Below are positions 17,602 through 25,964 of a stretch of 64,000 nt of DNA, one piece after another (the first letter of the stretch is position 1; each line of letters opens with the position of its first letter). The stretch covers positions 282,206 through 346,205 of the forward strand of contig NZ_FOKF01000002.1 in the NCBI RefSeq assembly GCF_900111995.1, written 5' to 3'. A program made the translations under genes and the position numbers. The notes beneath the pieces were generated by a model. The model was not told the DNA's origin. It searched no databases and worked only from the letters and a program-made list of their open reading frames with translations. The stretch comes from Collimonas sp. OK607. Its GTDB lineage: Bacteria > Pseudomonadota > Gammaproteobacteria > Burkholderiales > Burkholderiaceae_D.

Positions 17602-18272
17602 TTGAGGTCTTTCTGCTTTAGTAGATAACCGAGTCCGCGCAGGGTCATGATGGCGGCCTGGCAGTGCTCCAGTTTCTTGCGCAAACGGTGGATATAGATT
17701 TCAATCGCGTCGGCGCTGGGTTCATCGTCGAGTCCGAATACGCCATCCATCAAGGCGCTCTTGGAGACGGTCTTGCCTTGTTTCAGCATCAGGATTTCGA
17801 GTACGTCGTGTTCGCGTCCGGGCAGCGCCAGCACCTGGCCGGCAATCGAAAACTGTCGCGTGTTGCTGTCATAGCGCAGGTCGCCACATTGCATTTCTGC
17901 GGTCTTGCCGGGCGTTTGACGGCGGATCAGTGCCTTGATCCGGGCGACCAGTTCGCGTACCTCGAACGGCTTGACCAGGTAGTCGTCGGCGCCGGCGCCG
18001 AGGCAATCGACTTTCTCGTCAATCGAGCCGCTGGCGGTGAGAATCATGACCGGCACGTTGTTATGCCGCTCGCGCAAGCGGCGCAAGACGCTCTTGCCGC
18101 TCATTTTCGGCAGCTGCAGGTCGAGCAAGACCACATCGTAGTTTTCGCTTTGCAGCAGGCGGTCGGCGGCTTCGCCATCGGTGGCGACATCAAGGGTGAA
18201 CTTCTCTTCCTTGAGTATCTTGCTGAGCCATAGCGCAAGCGGTGGATTGTCTTCGATCAGGAGTAATTTCAT
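17598..18272 (-). CDS. OmpR/PhoB-family response regulator (TctD-like)
   Basis: This 224-aa regulator has a receiver domain with the acidic pocket E7-D8, phosphoacceptor Asp51 (VVLLDLQLP), Thr in ILTASG and Lys in DYLVKPFE. A C-terminal winged helix follows (about residues 125-222, ending TLRGLGYLLK). It partners the TctE-like kinase downstream. OmpR-type regulators bind direct repeats with about 10-11-bp period, and such repeats lie in the divergent promoter just upstream (18317-18344). Confidence 0.95.
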   Translation of the reverse strand: MKLLLIEDNPPLALWLSKILKEEKFTLDVATDGEAADRLLQSENYDVVLLDLQLPKMSGKSVLRRLRERHNNVPVMILTASGSIDEKVDCLGAGADDYLVKPFEVRELVARIKALIRRQTPGKTAEMQCGDLRYDSNTRQFSIAGQVLALPGREHDVLEILMLKQGKTVSKSALMDGVFGLDDEPSADAIEIYIHRLRKKLEHCQAAIMTLRGLGYLLKQKDLN

Positions 18273-18316
18273 GGAAACAGGATAGATTGGTTATGTTGCA
18301 GTGCAAGCTAAATTAC

Positions 18317-18344
18317 ACGAAATTTAAACGAAATAACGCGAATT
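18317..18344. promoter_or_regulatory. Direct-repeat array at TCS/ABC divergent promoter
   Basis: ACGAAAT at 18317 and 18328, plus a related GCGAATT at 18338, lie in direct orientation with an 11- and then 10-nt period. They sit 45 bp from the response-regulator start and 110 bp from the ABC binding-protein start. The layout fits an OmpR-class regulator site. Confidence 0.5.
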
Positions 18345-18454
18345 TGGAAAGCTGGATGAAAGTTAGCGCACTCTAGAATACGCTCAAGACTGGAGCAACG
18401 GCACCCCGCCGCATGTATCCGGTCAATATCCCAATAATAAATGGAGACAACTTA

Positions 18455-19471
18455 ATGCATACCCTCATTCGTGGATCACTGATTTCCGCTTTGCTCGTCG
18501 CTGCCGGTGTCGTTGGCGCAAGCCCGGCAATGGCAGCCGATTCAGGAAAAATCACCATCATGGTCGGTGGCATCACCAAGATGATCTACCTGCCGGCCAA
18601 GCTTACCGAGCAGCTGGGGTATTTCAAGGAAGAGGGACTGGACGTCGAGTTGCAATCGCAACCGGCCGGCGTGGATGCCGAAAATGAATTGCTGGCTGGC
18701 GCGGTGCAGGCGGTAGTCGGCTTTTACGATCACTCTATCGATTTGCAAAGCAAGGGTAAGGAAGTCACCGCGATTACGATTTTCGGCCAGGTTCCGGGCG
18801 AAGTGGAAATGGTATCGACCAAAGCCGCCGCTACGATCAAGAGCATGGCTGACGTCAAGGGAAAAACACTGGGCGTAACCGGCCTCGGTTCCTCGACTAA
18901 TTTCCTGACCCAGTATCTGGCGGCCAAGCACGGTATCACTTCCAGCCAGTACTCGGTGTTGCCAGTGGGCGCCGACAACACTTTCATCGTCGCGATCAAG
19001 CAAGGACGCATCGATGCAGGCATGACTACCGAGCCGACCGTGTCGCAGCTACTGAAAACCGGTGAGGCTTCGGTGCTGGTCGACATGCGTACCGTCGAAG
19101 GCACGGTCAAGGCGCTGGGTGGTTTGTACCCTGCGTCCAGCCTGTATGTCCAAGGGCCTTGGCTGAAGTCGCATAAGGCTGAAGCCGGCAAGCTGGCACG
19201 TGCCTTTGTCAAGACACTCAAATACATCAATACCCACAGCGCTGAGGAAATCGCAGACAAGATGCCGAAGGATTACTACGGCAATAACAAGCCGATGTAT
19301 GTGCAGGCCTTGCAAAACTCCCTGCCGATGTTTTCAGCGGACGGCAAAATGCCTGTCGGCGGCCCGGAAACAGTACTGTCGGTTCTGTCCGGCTTCAATC
19401 CGAACGTCAAGGGCAAGCATATTGACCTTGCTAAAACCTATACCAACGAGTTTGTCAGTCTGGCCAAATAA
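18455..19471 (+). CDS. ABC transporter substrate-binding protein (NMT1/SsuA-like)
   Basis: This 338-aa periplasmic binding protein has a Sec signal peptide (about residues 1-28, ending ASPAMA). The NMT1/THI5-like fold shows as KITIMVGGITKMIYLPAKLTEQLGYFKEEGLDVEL and an AVVGFYDHSIDLQSKG segment, typical of the nitrate/sulfonate/taurine/pyrimidine-precursor class. The ligand cannot be named. ATG 18455 follows ATGGAGAC. It heads a three-gene importer operon divergent from the two-component system. Confidence 0.92.
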   Translation: MHTLIRGSLISALLVAAGVVGASPAMAADSGKITIMVGGITKMIYLPAKLTEQLGYFKEEGLDVELQSQPAGVDAENELLAGAVQAVVGFYDHSIDLQSKGKEVTAITIFGQVPGEVEMVSTKAAATIKSMADVKGKTLGVTGLGSSTNFLTQYLAAKHGITSSQYSVLPVGADNTFIVAIKQGRIDAGMTTEPTVSQLLKTGEASVLVDMRTVEGTVKALGGLYPASSLYVQGPWLKSHKAEAGKLARAFVKTLKYINTHSAEEIADKMPKDYYGNNKPMYVQALQNSLPMFSADGKMPVGGPETVLSVLSGFNPNVKGKHIDLAKTYTNEFVSLAK

Positions 19472-19622
19472 GGCTGACGCCGCACAAGCTTAACAGCGAA
19501 TCTTAGTAACAAATAAGTGAGTGGACCGGAGTCGCGCAGCGGCTCCGGTGACGAGACTCGCGCCAACCGGATACGTCGGTGTGGCTACGATAGGCAAAAC
19601 AACGCATAACCAGGAACTTCAA

Positions 19623-20459
19623 ATGAACCAAGCAACTTACGCGCAAACCGCGGCATCGTCGGCGGCACCTCAAGTTTTGCGGGACACCCCCGCCATCGAA
19701 TTACGTAACGTGTCGTGCCGTTTCATCTCGCCTGACGGCAAGGCCACGGTAGCGCTGCGTGATTTCACCATGAGCGTGGCGCGCGGTGAGTTCGTCGCTA
19801 TCGTGGGACCGACCGGCTGCGGTAAATCGACGACGCTGAGCATGATCACCGGGTTGCTCAAGCCAACCGTGGGCGAAGTGCGCATCATGGGCGAACCGGT
19901 CAGCGGCATCGATCCGCGGATTGGTTTTGTATTCCAGAACGATGCGGTATTCCCTTGGCGCAGCGTGCTCCACAACGTGGCAGCCGGACCGCTGTTCCGC
20001 GGCAAACCGAAAGACGCCGCTTATGCCCTTGCCGAAGAGTGGATACGCCGTGTCGGCCTCGACAAGTTCGCCAATCACTATCCGCATCAATTGTCCGGTG
20101 GCATGCGCAAACGCGTTGCCCTGGCGCAGACGTTCATCAACAGCCCTGAGATCTTGTTGATGGACGAGCCTTTCAGCGCGCTCGACATGCAGACCCGCAC
20201 CCTGATGCAAGACGAGTTGCTGCAGTTGTGGTCGTCGCAATCCGGTTCGGTGGTGTTCGTTACCCATGATCTGGAAGAAGCGATTGCGCTGGCCGACAAA
20301 GTCTATGTCTTGACCGCGCGTCCTGCCACCTTGAAGAGTGTGTACGAGATCGATCTGCCGCGCCCACGGGTGATGTCGGAAGTGCGTTATGAACAGCGCT
20401 TCATCGATATCTCCCGCAAGATCTGGGCCGATCTGCGCGAAGAAGTGCACATTAGCTAA
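19623..20459 (+). CDS. ABC transporter ATP-binding protein (SsuB/TauB-like)
   Basis: This 278-aa nucleotide-binding subunit has Walker A GPTGCGKST, Q-loop FVFQNDAVFPWRS, signature LSGGMRKRVALA, Walker B ILLMDEPFSALD and H-loop FVTHDLEEA. The sequence is closest to the nitrate/sulfonate/bicarbonate class. ATG 19623 follows CCAGGAAC; the upstream in-frame stretch from 19521 is rejected. It sits between the binding protein (151-nt gap) and the permease (86-nt gap). Confidence 0.94.
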   Translation: MNQATYAQTAASSAAPQVLRDTPAIELRNVSCRFISPDGKATVALRDFTMSVARGEFVAIVGPTGCGKSTTLSMITGLLKPTVGEVRIMGEPVSGIDPRIGFVFQNDAVFPWRSVLHNVAAGPLFRGKPKDAAYALAEEWIRRVGLDKFANHYPHQLSGGMRKRVALAQTFINSPEILLMDEPFSALDMQTRTLMQDELLQLWSSQSGSVVFVTHDLEEAIALADKVYVLTARPATLKSVYEIDLPRPRVMSEVRYEQRFIDISRKIWADLREEVHIS

Positions 20460-20545
20460 TCCCTGGCTTTATCCATTTACATACCGTTGCCCGGCTTGAT
20501 ATCAACATCGATATCATCCCGGACGGAAGCAAAAAGGCAATTATC

Positions 20546-21400
20546 ATGAATCAAGTACACACAATCGACAAGCTCAGCGCGGCCAGCCTGGCCACTGTTG
20601 AACAAGAGGCGCAACGAAAAATCAAGCAACGCTATTGGCTGGTGATGTCACTGCGCGTCGCCATCCTGATTTTTACGCTAGGCGGCTGGGAGCTGGCGGC
20701 AAGACTGAACTGGATTGATCCATTCTTCTTTTCGCAACCTTCGCTGATCGTGGTGCAAATCTATGACTGGATCATGGAAGGTACCTCGCAAGGCCCGTTA
20801 TGGACCCAGGTCCTGGTAACCCTGGAAGAAACCGTGCTGGGATTCCTGATCGGTTCCGTGGCCGGCGTTATTTGCGGTATTTTGCTGGGCCGTAATAAAT
20901 TGCTGTCCGATGTCTTCAGTATTTATATCCAGATTGCCAATTCGATTCCACGGGTGGTGCTGGGTTCGATTTTCGTCATCGCGCTGGGTCTCGGCATGGC
21001 GTCCAAAGTTGCGCTGGCGGTGGTGATGGTGTTCTTCGTGGTGTTCGGCAACGCCTTCCAAGGTGTACGTGAAGCCGACCGTTACATGATTGCCAATGCG
21101 CAGATTCTCGGTGCGTCGCCGCGCCAGGTCACGATGTCGGTAGTAATTCCTTCCGCATTGAGCTGGATCCTGGCGAGTCTGCACGTGAGTTTCGGTTTTG
21201 CCCTGGTTGGTGCGGTGGTGGGTGAATTCCTCGGTTCCAAGCAAGGTATCGGCCTGTTGATATCAACCGCACAAGGCGCTTTCAATGCCAGCGGCGTGTT
21301 TGCAGCGATGATCGTGCTGGCGGTGGTGGCCCTGGCTGCGGACTATTTGCTGACCACTCTGGAAAAACGTTTGCTTAAATGGCGTCCTGTGGCATTCTGA
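20546..21400 (+). CDS. ABC transporter permease (SsuC/TauC-like)
   Basis: This 284-aa inner-membrane permease has about six transmembrane segments and the EAA loop with the conserved glycine (READRYMIANAQILGASPRQVTMSV region). A final helix lies near AADYLLTTLEKRLLKW. With the two preceding genes it makes a complete importer. The gene is followed by a strong terminator, so the operon ends here with no catabolic gene to betray the substrate. Confidence 0.93.
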   Translation: MNQVHTIDKLSAASLATVEQEAQRKIKQRYWLVMSLRVAILIFTLGGWELAARLNWIDPFFFSQPSLIVVQIYDWIMEGTSQGPLWTQVLVTLEETVLGFLIGSVAGVICGILLGRNKLLSDVFSIYIQIANSIPRVVLGSIFVIALGLGMASKVALAVVMVFFVVFGNAFQGVREADRYMIANAQILGASPRQVTMSVVIPSALSWILASLHVSFGFALVGAVVGEFLGSKQGIGLLISTAQGAFNASGVFAAMIVLAVVALAADYLLTTLEKRLLKWRPVAF

Positions 21401-21423
21401 GTTCTAGTAGTGTCTTAAGGTTG

Positions 21424-21456
21424 CGGCGCATCGTGTTCGATGCGCCGTTTTTTTTG
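21424..21456 (+). terminator. Intrinsic terminator of the ABC operon
   Basis: A 10-bp stem CGGCGCATCG / CGATGCGCCG with a 4-nt loop, followed by nine T residues. Confidence 0.95.
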
Positions 21457-21478
21457 CCCGATTTGCTCTGGCTCTTGC

Positions 21479-22213
21479 TTAGACTCTTCCCGTCGACAGC
21501 CACGTCGCCCAGTCGCTCCTGCCGTTCTTTAGCGCCGTCGCGGCTGCTTTGTGATGGTCGTAGCTGATATTCAGATGCATGACATTCCAGCCATGCGCGG
21601 TTTGTTCGCAAATGGCATAACGGGCATGCGGGCTGCCGTTCTCGATGGCGTGGAAGTAGGGCTGGTCGTCGTCGTATGCTTGCAAGCCGACGCTGCCGGG
21701 ATTAACCACAAGGCGCTCGCCGGAGATCGCATGGGCGCGTGGCTTGTGTGTATGGCCACAAATGATCAGGCTATGCGTGATGCCTGCGGCACGGGTTTCG
21801 ATATCGGCAGCCGCGGCCATGCGGCAGCCGTGCTGGTCGACCTGCTCAAGAAAATAAATCAAATCGCTGGCCGGCGTGCCGTGGCACATGAAAACCTCGT
21901 CGGAGATAACCAGTGTGCCTGGCAATCCTTTGATCCAGTCGCGCTGCGCCTGCGTCGTGTGTTCAAACGCGAACTGATCGCTGGGATGGCCGGCTTGCTG
22001 TTCGCAGGCAAGCAACTGGCGCTCGTGGTTGCCGCGAATGGTTGGCAGTTGCAGCGGCATCAATAAATCTGCGGTCGCCGCGGGTTCCAGCGGCCCGGAC
22101 AGGATGTCGCCGGCGTTGACGATCAAATCCACCCCTTGCTTCCTGATGTCGGCCAGAACGGCTTCCAGCGCCCAGATGTTGGCGTGAATGTCGGAAAGAA
22201 TGGCGAGTCTCAT
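21479..22213 (-). CDS. Calcineurin-like metallophosphoesterase (YfcE-type)
   Basis: This 244-aa phosphoesterase has the binuclear-metal motifs in order: SDIHAN, GDILSGP, GNHE, CHGTP and CGHTHKP, followed by NPGSVG. These are the marks of the YfcE/MJ0936 group, which hydrolyse phosphodiesters in vitro; the cellular substrate is not known. ATG 22213 (MRLAILSDI) matches family starts; ATG 22225 is four codons upstream. Earlier starts would fall inside the phoH terminator hairpin. Confidence 0.9.
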   Translation of the reverse strand: MRLAILSDIHANIWALEAVLADIRKQGVDLIVNAGDILSGPLEPAATADLLMPLQLPTIRGNHERQLLACEQQAGHPSDQFAFEHTTQAQRDWIKGLPGTLVISDEVFMCHGTPASDLIYFLEQVDQHGCRMAAAADIETRAAGITHSLIICGHTHKPRAHAISGERLVVNPGSVGLQAYDDDQPYFHAIENGSPHARYAICEQTAHGWNVMHLNISYDHHKAAATALKNGRSDWATWLSTGRV

Positions 22214-22274
22214 TGGCGTACCCATCGGCTGGTTTCGCCATGAAAGATGGCGGAATACCACATCATCAAATAAA

Positions 22275-22312
22275 AACGGGTGCAATTCAACCGAAATTGA
22301 ATTGCACCCGTT
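22275..22312 (-). terminator. Intrinsic terminator of the PhoH gene
   Basis: Perfect 16-bp arms (AACGGGTGCAATTCAA and its complement) with a 6-nt loop; in the leftward direction the stem runs into TTTTTATTT. It separates the PhoH gene from the phosphoesterase. Confidence 0.92.
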
Positions 22313-22380
22313 CAGCCGTCCGGCCAGCGCATCTCTGCGCTAGCTATTAGCCGCTCTTACAACATTTTTTACAACATCTC

Positions 22381-24069
22381 TTACAGCACATCGCTGGCAT
22401 GATCGGCCAGGCGCGAACGTTCGCCGCGCGCCAGCGTCACATGGCCGCTGTGCGACCAGCCCTTGAAACGATCGACAACATACGTCAGGCCGCTGGAGCC
22501 TTCGGTCAGGTAAGGCGTATCGATCTGGGCGATATTACCGAGGCAGATGATCTTGGTGCCAGGGCCGGCACGTGTGACCAGCGTTTTGATTTGCTTCGGC
22601 GTCAGGTTTTGCGCTTCGTCGATGATCAGGAACTTGTTGACGAAAGTACGGCCGCGCATGAAGTTGAGCGACTTGATCTTGATGCGCGAACGAATCAGAT
22701 CCTGGGTGGCGGCGCGACCCCATTCGCCGGCATCCGAATCGGATTTGTTGAGCACTTCCAGATTGTCGTCGAAGGCGCCCATCCACGGCCCCATCTTCTC
22801 TTCTTCGGTACCCGGCAGGAAACCGATATCCTCACCGACCGGCACCGTGACGCGGGTCACGATGATTTCGTTGTAGGTCTTGGTTTCCAGCACCTGGGCC
22901 AAACCGGCCGCCAGCGCCAGCAAGGTTTTACCGGTGCCGGCCTGGCCGAGCAGGGTGACGAAGTCGCAATCCGGATTCATCAGCAGGTTCAACGCAAAAT
23001 TCTGCTCACGGTTGCGCGCGGTAATGCCCCACACACTGTTCTTGGCGTGACCGTAATCGCGCAAGGTTTGCAGTACTGCCGTCTTGCCGTTGATCTGGGT
23101 GACTTGTCCGTAGAACGCAGGCTCGCCGTTTTTCGGTTCGATGAAGACGAACTGATTGACCAGCAACGACGGTACCAGTGGCCCGCTCAGGCGATAGTAA
23201 GTATAGCCGGTGCCATGCTTGTTTTCCTGCCAGGATTCGATGCCCTTGCCGTGCTTGATCCAGAAATCGTCCGGCAATTGCTGAATGCCCGAATACAGCA
23301 GGTCGGTGTCTTCCAGCACATGGTCGTTGAAATAATCTTCCGCCGGTAAGCCCATCGCCCGCGCCTTGATGCGCATGTTGATGTCTTTCGACACCAGCAC
23401 CACCGCACGGCCAGGCGACTCGGCTTCCAGTCCGCGTACGACGCCGAGAATCTGGTTGTCGGCTTTACCAACCGGCAAACCTTCAGGCAGATCGGCGTTT
23501 TGCAGCTTGGTCTGGAAGAACAGGCGGCCCTTTGCGTCCTTGTTGCCGAGTTTCGATAAAGGAATGCCATGGTCGATCTGATCGTCCACCACATCGCCCA
23601 CCAGCGCATCCAGTGAACGGGATACCTGACGCGCGTTACGTGCGACTTCCGACATGCCTTTCTTGTGGTTATCGAGTTCCTCCAACGTCACCATCGGCAG
23701 GTAGATGTCATGTTCTTCAAAACGGAACAGGGACGTTGGATCGTGCATCAGGACATTGGTGTCCAGCACGAACAATTTGGTCACGCCGGTTTTGTCGGCG
23801 GCGCGACTGGTCATCGACTTCGGTCGGATGTGGCCTTCGGCCGGTTTCGCGGATTTGTCGGCAACGGCACGCGAATTTTCCGCGGGGGCCTTGCCGGTTT
23901 TGCGGTTTTCTACGGTTTTGTTGCGCGCTTGTGGAGCAACTTCTTTGTTACGGGTAATCGGTTCAACTACGGCGATACGTGGTTTGACGGCTTTGCCGGC
24001 TTCCGCTTTCGGATAATCTTGAACGGACAGTAAAGCAGCGGGTTTGGTCGGTAATTTTGGTAAGGGCAT
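22381..24069 (-). CDS. PIN-PhoH fusion ATPase (PhoH2/YlaK-like)
   Basis: This 562-aa cytosolic protein has three parts. A Lys/Pro-rich, probably disordered N terminus spans about residues 1-95. A PIN domain follows (LFVLDTNVLMHDPTSLF, with conserved acidic residues at about D104 and E131). The C-terminal PhoH ATPase carries Walker A GQAGTGKTLLALAAG and Walker B FLIIDEAQNL. PIN-PhoH proteins are reported to act as RNA helicase/ribonucleases. The disordered N-terminal extension is longer than in typical YlaK-like members. The gene appears monocistronic, with a strong terminator downstream. Confidence 0.92.
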   Translation of the reverse strand: MPLPKLPTKPAALLSVQDYPKAEAGKAVKPRIAVVEPITRNKEVAPQARNKTVENRKTGKAPAENSRAVADKSAKPAEGHIRPKSMTSRAADKTGVTKLFVLDTNVLMHDPTSLFRFEEHDIYLPMVTLEELDNHKKGMSEVARNARQVSRSLDALVGDVVDDQIDHGIPLSKLGNKDAKGRLFFQTKLQNADLPEGLPVGKADNQILGVVRGLEAESPGRAVVLVSKDINMRIKARAMGLPAEDYFNDHVLEDTDLLYSGIQQLPDDFWIKHGKGIESWQENKHGTGYTYYRLSGPLVPSLLVNQFVFIEPKNGEPAFYGQVTQINGKTAVLQTLRDYGHAKNSVWGITARNREQNFALNLLMNPDCDFVTLLGQAGTGKTLLALAAGLAQVLETKTYNEIIVTRVTVPVGEDIGFLPGTEEEKMGPWMGAFDDNLEVLNKSDSDAGEWGRAATQDLIRSRIKIKSLNFMRGRTFVNKFLIIDEAQNLTPKQIKTLVTRAGPGTKIICLGNIAQIDTPYLTEGSSGLTYVVDRFKGWSHSGHVTLARGERSRLADHASDVL

Positions 24070-24231
24070 CAGAACCTCGCTTTAAAGATGAAAAAAGTGT
24101 TCGCTTTGGTGATAACACGAACCGGACCAAACGGGTGAAGCAACGGCACTACACAAAAACAACAAAATATATTTAGAAAACATCAATGGACAACAGGCTC
24201 GGATAGGAATTTACAAATTAAAAAGTAAAAA

Positions 24232-24272
24232 AGCCGTTTGGGAAGGCCCTCAGGCCTTGTCCGCAAACGGCT
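24232..24272 (-). terminator. Intrinsic terminator after the Bcp/arn block
   Basis: A 9-bp stem AGCCGTTTG / CAAACGGCT (leftward orientation) with an inner AAGGCC/GGCCTT hairpin runs into TTTTTTACTTTTT on the minus strand, about 25-60 nt after the bcp stop. Confidence 0.85.
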
Positions 24273-24294
24273 TCCAGAAATAATTTTTTTGATT

Positions 24295-24771
24295 TCAATG
24301 ACTTACAAACTCCAATACTTCCTCAACATGCGATGGCACCTTCACTCCACGCCATTCTTTCACCAATATGCCGGCGGCGTCAATCACAAACGTGCTGCGC
24401 TCGATACCGCGCACTTGCTTGCCGTACATATTTTTCATTTTCATGACATTGAACATGGCGCATAGCGTCTCGTCGGGATCGGCGATCAGATCGAACGGCA
24501 GCCCCAGCTTGCCCTTGAAACCCTCGTGAGAGCGAATGCTGTCGCGGCTGACGCCGAATATCAGGGTGTTGTTGCGTTGGAACTCAGCATACATGTCGCG
24601 GAATTGGATCGCCTCGGTGGTGCAGCCGGGCGTATTGTCCTTGGGATAAAAATACAACACTATTTTTTGACCGTGGTACTTCGACAACTGGAATGTCTGT
24701 TCGCCAGTCATGGCTGCAGAGAAGTCGGGCACGGTCATGTTGATGATGGAAGGATAGGTATTGTCGGCCAC
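24295..24771 (-). CDS. bcp: Bcp/PrxQ-type peroxiredoxin (lacks the usual resolving cysteine)
   Basis: This 158-aa thiol peroxidase reduces H2O2 and organic hydroperoxides. The peroxidatic cysteine is Cys50 in FYPKDNTPGCTTEAIQFRD. In most Bcp proteins a resolving Cys lies five residues later; here residue 55 is Ile. The only other Cys seen is 104 (ETLCAMF), so it probably works as a 1-Cys enzyme. It lies 75 nt downstream of arnD and may be read through from the arn operon. Confidence 0.93.
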   Translation of the reverse strand: MADNTYPSIINMTVPDFSAAMTGEQTFQLSKYHGQKIVLYFYPKDNTPGCTTEAIQFRDMYAEFQRNNTLIFGVSRDSIRSHEGFKGKLGLPFDLIADPDETLCAMFNVMKMKNMYGKQVRGIERSTFVIDAAGILVKEWRGVKVPSHVEEVLEFVSH

Positions 24772-24846
24772 TGTATTGTCCTGTTCACTAGATTATGATG
24801 AATCGGTCACCAATCAGGGTCTTGGGCCTTGTGCGCCTTGCACTGA

Positions 24847-25800
24847 TCAGCTATTGCTTGCCTGTGCCTGCATGATCATCTCACCCGATCGTCCCGGCAA
24901 CTCCGCCCATGTCAGCGGGACAGTGGGCAACTCCCGGTCTTTGACTTGTCGATAATAATCTTCCATCGCGACCAGATCATAGCCCTGCGCCTGCCAGCCC
25001 TGCAGCAATTGTTCAAATATGGGGGCGAGTTTTTGGCCTTCAAGCTCTGCATGCAGAGTAAATACATGATCGCGGGGCGTTGCTGTCAGGGCCAGGATAT
25101 GGGCTGCGATATTTGACGGCGTCAGCTCAACGCCGTTGAAACTCCTGCCCAACAATTCATCCAGTGTCGGCAGGGTGGTTGGCAGTTGTATGCATGCCAG
25201 CGTCTTGCCATTCACCTGCAAGCGATGCGGTCCGGCCGCGGCGTCGGCCAGGGCGCCGTCATCGTTCAGCATGGCGCGGCCGTCGGAGGAATAGGCAATG
25301 CCGAATTTTTCCAGCTGCTCGAAGGCGTAGGGATTCATTTGCCAGCCGGCGGCGCCGTGGGTTTTCGGCGGCTGGCCGAAAATCTGCGTGAAGCGATCGA
25401 ACGAACGTTGCATCTGCTGGCTAGTCCAGTCTGCGCCGCGCTGCCGCACATGGTCTTGCCACACGCGGTGATCCCACGTATGGACGCCGCATTCGAAACC
25501 GGCGTCGCGTACCGCCTGCATATAGCTTGCACAAGTCTTGCCGATATCCGGAGCCGGCAACAGCACGCCGTACATCAAGGTCTTGAGACCGTAATGTTCG
25601 ACCACCGAAGTGCGCGACACCTTTTGGAAAAAGCCGGGGCGAAATACTTGTTTCAATGCCCAGCCGGTATGGTCGTACCCGAGCGAAAACAGAAAAGTGG
25701 CGCGAGCCTGGTATTTGCTCAGCAGGCGCACCAGATTCGGCACCCCTTCACGTGTGCCGCGATAGGTGTCGGCGTCGATTTTTAAGGTGAGGAGGGGCAA
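24847..25800 (-). CDS. arnD: ArnD: 4-deoxy-4-formamido-L-arabinose-phosphoundecaprenol deformylase
   Basis: This 317-aa polysaccharide-deacetylase (NodB) family protein opens LTLKIDADTYRGTREGVP with the metal Asp. The His pair is in GVHTWDHRVW, and HGAAGWQMNPYAFEQLEKFG is the ArnD-typical region. It removes the formyl group from undecaprenyl-phosphate-Ara4FN, which makes the pathway irreversible before flipping. Last arn gene of the operon; separated from the ArnA dehydrogenase gene by 164 nt that contain a long inverted repeat. Confidence 0.93.
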   Translation of the reverse strand: MPLLTLKIDADTYRGTREGVPNLVRLLSKYQARATFLFSLGYDHTGWALKQVFRPGFFQKVSRTSVVEHYGLKTLMYGVLLPAPDIGKTCASYMQAVRDAGFECGVHTWDHRVWQDHVRQRGADWTSQQMQRSFDRFTQIFGQPPKTHGAAGWQMNPYAFEQLEKFGIAYSSDGRAMLNDDGALADAAAGPHRLQVNGKTLACIQLPTTLPTLDELLGRSFNGVELTPSNIAAHILALTATPRDHVFTLHAELEGQKLAPIFEQLLQGWQAQGYDLVAMEDYYRQVKDRELPTVPLTWAELPGRSGEMIMQAQASNS

Positions 25801-25901
25801 GTTGTCTGGGCTAGCGAGAAAGAAGGGATGGGAAAACTTCGGAGCCGGCTATAAACCAAATACGTAAAACGGATTCTGTTGTTGCATCTACCAACTACAA
25901 G

Positions 25902-25954
25902 GGTGGAACAACCTTATCCGCTTTATTGACCTTCTAAAGCGCGGCTGTTCCACC
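25902..25954. repeat. Nested inverted repeat between arnA and arnD
   Basis: Outer arms GGTGGAACA (25902-25910) / TGTTCCACC (25946-25954) enclose inner arms CGCTTTA (25919-25925) / TAAAGCG (25935-25941). Together they form a long interrupted hairpin 11 nt from the ArnA dehydrogenase stop. It lacks a T-run, so it looks like an mRNA processing or stability element rather than a simple terminator. Confidence 0.75.
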
Positions 25955-25964
25955 GAGTACCTGT

